NCBI RefSeq assembly: GCF_009769755.1
Contig: NZ_SDWJ01000002.1
Location: 62,001-126,000, forward strand
Source: Sphingorhabdus profundilacus
GTDB taxonomy: Bacteria > Pseudomonadota > Alphaproteobacteria > Sphingomonadales > Sphingomonadaceae
DNA length: 64,000 nucleotides
Direction of reading: 5' to 3'
The stretch's first letter is position 1; each line of letters opens with the position of its first letter. Below the pieces are notes generated by a model. The model was given only the letters and a program-made list of their open reading frames with translations, searched no databases and was not told the DNA's origin. Made by a program: the position numbers and the translations under genes. Positions 61,305 through 64,000 of the stretch are shown one piece after another.

Positions 61305-61732
61305 TTGAAAGCGCGCTTCTTTTTTACATGCTCCGGCTTGTCCGCGAAGATGTCCGATGCCTCGTCCGACGCCAAATATCCATCGCCCGGCTTTTTCCCG
61401 TGTTTGGCTTGCCAGGCTTTATGAAACTCAAATTCGCGGTCATCATCTTCATCGAAAAGATCAGGGAATTCGGCGCGAACTTCGGCGTAGTCGACATCCC
61501 AAGGGCGTGTCCACGACGCACGTTCACGCCGTTGCCATTCCACCGCATCGCCGATATCCGTGCGGTCTTTCCAAGCACCAAAGCCGGCTTCAATCCAATC
61601 GAGCGGCGATTGCGGCTTATATGCCGCCACCGCCTCCCGCAAAACAGCAGCACGCGACTTGCCCTGCTCGGCCGCTATTTGGTCGAGCCATTTGATATCC
61701 TCATCGGGCAGATCAGCAAGAATGCGAGTCAT
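61301..61732 (-). CDS. Ribbon-helix-helix antitoxin with long C-terminal extension
   Basis: Residues 1-45 (MTRILADLPDEDIKWLDQIA, then REAVAAYK) form a ribbon-helix-helix domain. The rest (to 143) is longer than usual for RHH antitoxins of about 80 residues; it includes GFGAWKDRTDIGDAVEWQRRE, the normal toxin-binding region, then an acidic-basic tail (EFPDLFDEDDDREF onward) of unknown role. It lies immediately upstream of VapC, with operator-like dyads before the start. The tail may be an extra domain or a frame fusion. Confidence 0.8.
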   Translation of the reverse strand: MTRILADLPDEDIKWLDQIAAEQGKSRAAVLREAVAAYKPQSPLDWIEAGFGAWKDRTDIGDAVEWQRRERASWTRPWDVDYAEVRAEFPDLFDEDDDREFEFHKAWQAKHGKKPGDGYLASDEASDIFADKPEHVKKKRAFK

Positions 61733-61762
61733 GATATACTGATATCATATCATGATATCATG
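61730..61762. promoter_or_regulatory. Tandem ATGATAT/ATATCAT dyads before the antitoxin gene
   Basis: CATGATATACTGATATCATATCATGATATCATG (in pieces: arms ATGATAT and ATATCAT repeated) forms several overlapping dyads in 33 bases, including the antitoxin start codon. Ribbon-helix-helix antitoxins bind such clustered half-sites, so this should be the autorepression operator. Confidence 0.65.
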
Positions 61763-62089
61763 TCAAGCCGGTAGATGTCTCCGCATCTTTTCCTTCAGAA
61801 TTTTAATCAAGGCATCATCCATAAATTCATACTCGTCCGCTATGTCCAAAACCACGATCCGTTTCGATTTTAATGCCGATTTGAACCGCTGCTGCACCTT
61901 GTTGCGATGCTGCTTCTCCATGACGACGATGATATCAGCCCACTCGACTTGTTCGGCATCGAGCGGATTCTCTGAGTCATGGTTCGTGCCAGCCGAACTG
62001 ACCTCTATGTCGTCCCTTACGGAAAATATCTGTTCGGCGGTCGGGCTTCTGAGCTTGTTCTGGCTACAGACAAATAAAAACCGCTTCAT
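61763..62089 (-). CDS. Low-molecular-weight protein tyrosine phosphatase-like protein
   Basis: The 108-residue protein has the phosphatase loop as CSQNKLRS with Cys8 and Arg14 (CX5R), and a late IADEYEFMD region as general-acid motif. It is about 40 residues shorter than classical LMW-PTPs, so it belongs to a compact group often found in accessory islands. The reaction may be protein-phosphotyrosine or arsenate-like; uncertain. It stands between DUF3224 and the RHH antitoxin genes. Confidence 0.8.
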   Translation of the reverse strand: MKRFLFVCSQNKLRSPTAEQIFSVRDDIEVSSAGTNHDSENPLDAEQVEWADIIVVMEKQHRNKVQQRFKSALKSKRIVVLDIADEYEFMDDALIKILKEKMRRHLPA

Positions 62090-62113
62090 AATCGACGCCT
62101 ACTGCAGCGGCCT

Positions 62114-62593
62114 TCACCCCGGCAGTGCATAATCCAGCACGTAGGAGTGCGCGCCTTTTTCGATTATGATGTCCAGAGTCCCGCTGATCCCGGTGAGGCC
62201 TTCGGTTCCGGAGTCGGGCACGATTTCGATACGCAAATGCTGCTGCCCGCGGTTCATGGTGCCGAAGTGCTGCAGGGCGAAGCTGCCTTTTTTGCTGTCT
62301 AAGGTGCCCGTGACGCGCTCCATCGCGACATAGCCTGCTGACCCTTCGGTCGGCGTACGGACGGCGATCATTTGGCCGATGCTGCTCGCTTCCAGATCGC
62401 CATAGTACGTCTTGTCCAGCGTCATGCGGCCTACATCGGCGGTGTCGTCGGCTTGCGGCGCCATTCTGACATCGAATGTGCCCTTGGCCTGATGCTGCGA
62501 CATATGCTGTTCCTCTCGATCCGTGGGGGCTACCCCGGCGGCGGGGGCCGAGAGCAATGCTAGGGCCAGAAATGTCCCGCGCAAAGGCTTCAC
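62114..62593 (-). CDS. DUF3224-domain protein
   Basis: The 159-residue protein has a possible signal peptide (LALLSAPAAGVA) and a DUF3224 domain: HQAKGTFDVRMAPQADDTAD, AVRTPTEGSAGYVAMERVTG and QHFGTMNRGQQHLRIEIVPDSGT. The domain resembles lipocalin-like barrels; function is unknown. The start overlaps the glmU stop by four bases. An alternative start (MSQHQAKGTF, 62503) would give a cytoplasmic form without signal. Confidence 0.85.
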   Translation of the reverse strand: MKPLRGTFLALALLSAPAAGVAPTDREEQHMSQHQAKGTFDVRMAPQADDTADVGRMTLDKTYYGDLEASSIGQMIAVRTPTEGSAGYVAMERVTGTLDSKKGSFALQHFGTMNRGQQHLRIEIVPDSGTEGLTGISGTLDIIIEKGAHSYVLDYALPG

Positions 62594-63936
62594 TTCTTCT
62601 CCGCCTTCTTTTTCCGCATCGCATCGTGGAACCGGTCCGCCCAGCCGGGCTTCACCAATTGTTCGGCGCGCACCATGCGTAGGTCGCCATCGGCGACGTC
62701 GCGGCTGACCGCGCTTCCCGCAGCAACAATCGCGTCGCGACCAATCTTAACCGGCGCGATCAGCGCGCTGTTGCTGCCAATGAAGGCACCTTCGCCGATG
62801 ACTGTCTGATATTTGAAATAGCCGTCATAGTTGCAGGTGATGGTGCCAGCGCCAATATTCACTTTTGCTCCAACATCGGCATCACCGATATAGCTGAGAT
62901 GATTGGCCTTCGCGCCTGCGCCAAAACGCGCCTTTTTAACTTCGACAAAATTGCCTATCTTGGCTTTTTCCTCAAGTAAGGTGCCGGGGCGGAGCCTTGC
63001 AAAGGGACCGACTTCGCAACCCGAACCGATGGTCGCGCCCTCAATATGGCAGTTGGCGCGGATTTTTACATTGTCGGCGACCGTCACGCCGGGACCGAAA
63101 AAGACATTGGGCTCAATCAGCACATCGCGGCCCAGCTTGGTATCCCAGGAAAACCAGACCGTCTCGGGTGCGATCAGGCTCGCGCCATCCACCATCGCCT
63201 GCACACGCCGCCGTGCCTGCCACTCGCCCTCCATCGCGGCGAGCTCACCCCGACTGTTGATGCCGGTCACATCATAGGGGTCGGTCTTGACGACATAGCA
63301 ATGCCGCCCGTCCTGCGTGGCGATGTTGACGATATCGACCAGATAATATTCACCCGCCGCATTCTCGTTGCCGACGCGCGCCAGCAGCGGGAACAGGTCT
63401 TTTGCCTTCACCGCCATCAGGCCGCTGTTGCACAGCTTTGTTGCCCGCTGCGCTTCGGTCGCATCCTTGTGCTCGACCATCCATTCAATCCGGTCGTTCT
63501 GCGTGACGATCCGGCCATAGGCTTGCGTATCTTCCGGTTCGAAGCCCAGAACGACGACGGCGGGATTGTCGTCGGCGTTCAGCCGGTCAATCATCGTCTG
63601 CATCGTCGATGTGGGGACAAAGGGCACATCGCCATAGAGAATCAGGACGTCGCCTTCGAAACCGGCCAATGCCGCTTCGGCCTGCTGGACCGCATGGCCG
63701 GTGCCATGTTGCGGTTCCTGCACGGCCAGTTCTGCCGATCCTGCCAGCGCAGCTTCCAACTGTTCTTTGCCGCTGCCGACCACCACGACCTTCTTCGCCG
63801 GATTCAATGCGTCGACCGCGTCCATAAGGTGCATCAGCATGGGGCGGCCCGCGATCGGGTGCAGCACCTTGTGCAGGTCGGATTTCATGCGGGTGCCTTT
63901 GCCCGCGGCGAGAATGATGGCGGCGATCTGTGTCAT
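62590..63936 (-). CDS. glmU: Bifunctional N-acetylglucosamine-1-phosphate uridyltransferase/acetyltransferase
   Basis: The 448-residue enzyme makes UDP-GlcNAc. The N-terminal pyrophosphorylase has LAAGKGTRMKSDLHKVLHPI, and the C-terminal left-handed beta-helix (about 245-435) has ARLRPGTLLEEKAKIGNFVE and GVNIGAGTITCNYDG-type turns (here VNIGAGTITCNYDGYFKYQT). The ATG at 63936 follows GAGGCGG and starts MTQIAAII; the longer frame is rejected. Its stop overlaps DUF3224. The 64 bases at the window edge hold no further gene that can be seen. Confidence 0.97.
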   Translation of the reverse strand: MTQIAAIILAAGKGTRMKSDLHKVLHPIAGRPMLMHLMDAVDALNPAKKVVVVGSGKEQLEAALAGSAELAVQEPQHGTGHAVQQAEAALAGFEGDVLILYGDVPFVPTSTMQTMIDRLNADDNPAVVVLGFEPEDTQAYGRIVTQNDRIEWMVEHKDATEAQRATKLCNSGLMAVKAKDLFPLLARVGNENAAGEYYLVDIVNIATQDGRHCYVVKTDPYDVTGINSRGELAAMEGEWQARRRVQAMVDGASLIAPETVWFSWDTKLGRDVLIEPNVFFGPGVTVADNVKIRANCHIEGATIGSGCEVGPFARLRPGTLLEEKAKIGNFVEVKKARFGAGAKANHLSYIGDADVGAKVNIGAGTITCNYDGYFKYQTVIGEGAFIGSNSALIAPVKIGRDAIVAAGSAVSRDVADGDLRMVRAEQLVKPGWADRFHDAMRKKKAEKK

Positions 63937-64000
63937 GCGCCGCCTCATGCCAGCAAATTGTTGCGGTTTCCAGAACAACGCTCCATTCACCTGAACATAT

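Overview
The window is a 64 kb piece of a bacterial chromosome, most likely from an aquatic member of the Sphingomonadales (Alphaproteobacteria), perhaps close to Sphingorhabdus or Sphingopyxis. This is inferred from gene content and order: MipZ-type division ATPase, NDUFA12-like complex I subunit beside DUF2155, a metal-site-Asp HemB, CC_3452-type secreted protein, Brp/Blh plus green-type proton-pumping rhodopsin, and short inverted repeats built on CCTGAACTTGTTTCAGG. No phage, rRNA, CRISPR array or intact transposase was seen; one tRNA (Arg-TCT) lies at 33380-33455.

Layout. 1-9 kb: lipid and CoA metabolism (LCAD-like acyl-CoA dehydrogenase, thioesterase, crotonase, DsbA/HCCA isomerase), an M23 murein peptidase, then a tightly overlapped chain hemB, membrane-bound spermidine-synthase-like protein, gamma-carbonic anhydrase. 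9-16 kb: a TonB-dependent siderophore receptor with Fur-like dyads upstream, ArsC-like protein, a large PAS-GGDEF-EAL protein, an orphan fatty acyl-AMP ligase, recX. 16.5-22.8 kb: small regulators (LuxR-type with membrane tail, winged helix, HxlR, CarD) and the stringent-response enzyme Rsh. 22.9-33.3 kb: an overlapped envelope operon (two GIN-domain proteins around a methyltransferase, DUF192, NDUFA12, DUF2155), aat running antisense into the DUF2155 gene, purC-M16 peptidase-purS-purQ, and a queuosine precursor transporter.

33.5-37 kb is a light-response locus: blh (retinal synthesis) and a xanthorhodopsin-like proton pump on the minus strand, a LOV-HTH photoreceptor regulator divergently on the plus strand, and behind it an apparently unannotated RNA gene: a near-consensus promoter, three strong hairpins (two with stable tetraloops) and an intrinsic terminator in about 230 bp. 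This is the best candidate here for something undescribed.

37-47 kb: a TIGR03032 protein and a 2833-residue autotransporter with a beta-helix passenger, its own promoter and a very recent 195-bp internal duplication. 47-57 kb: repeat-rich spacer, carotenoid oxygenase, a divergent lysine-catabolism pair (ALDH7-type dehydrogenase and glutaryl-CoA dehydrogenase), argD-argF-hslO, OsmC with a 40-codon membrane smORF, a 267-bp MITE-like element with perfect 20-bp ends, and an alternative oxidase. 57-64 kb: MipZ-like ATPase, MazEF, glmS, an RHH/VapC pair, an LMW-phosphatase-like protein, DUF3224 and glmU; the amino-sugar genes glmS and glmU are thus separated and flanked by two toxin-antitoxin modules.

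All assignments come from reading sequence and recalled family motifs; no searches, folding or alignments were run. Starts were chosen from ribosome-binding sites, overlaps and homologous N-termini.
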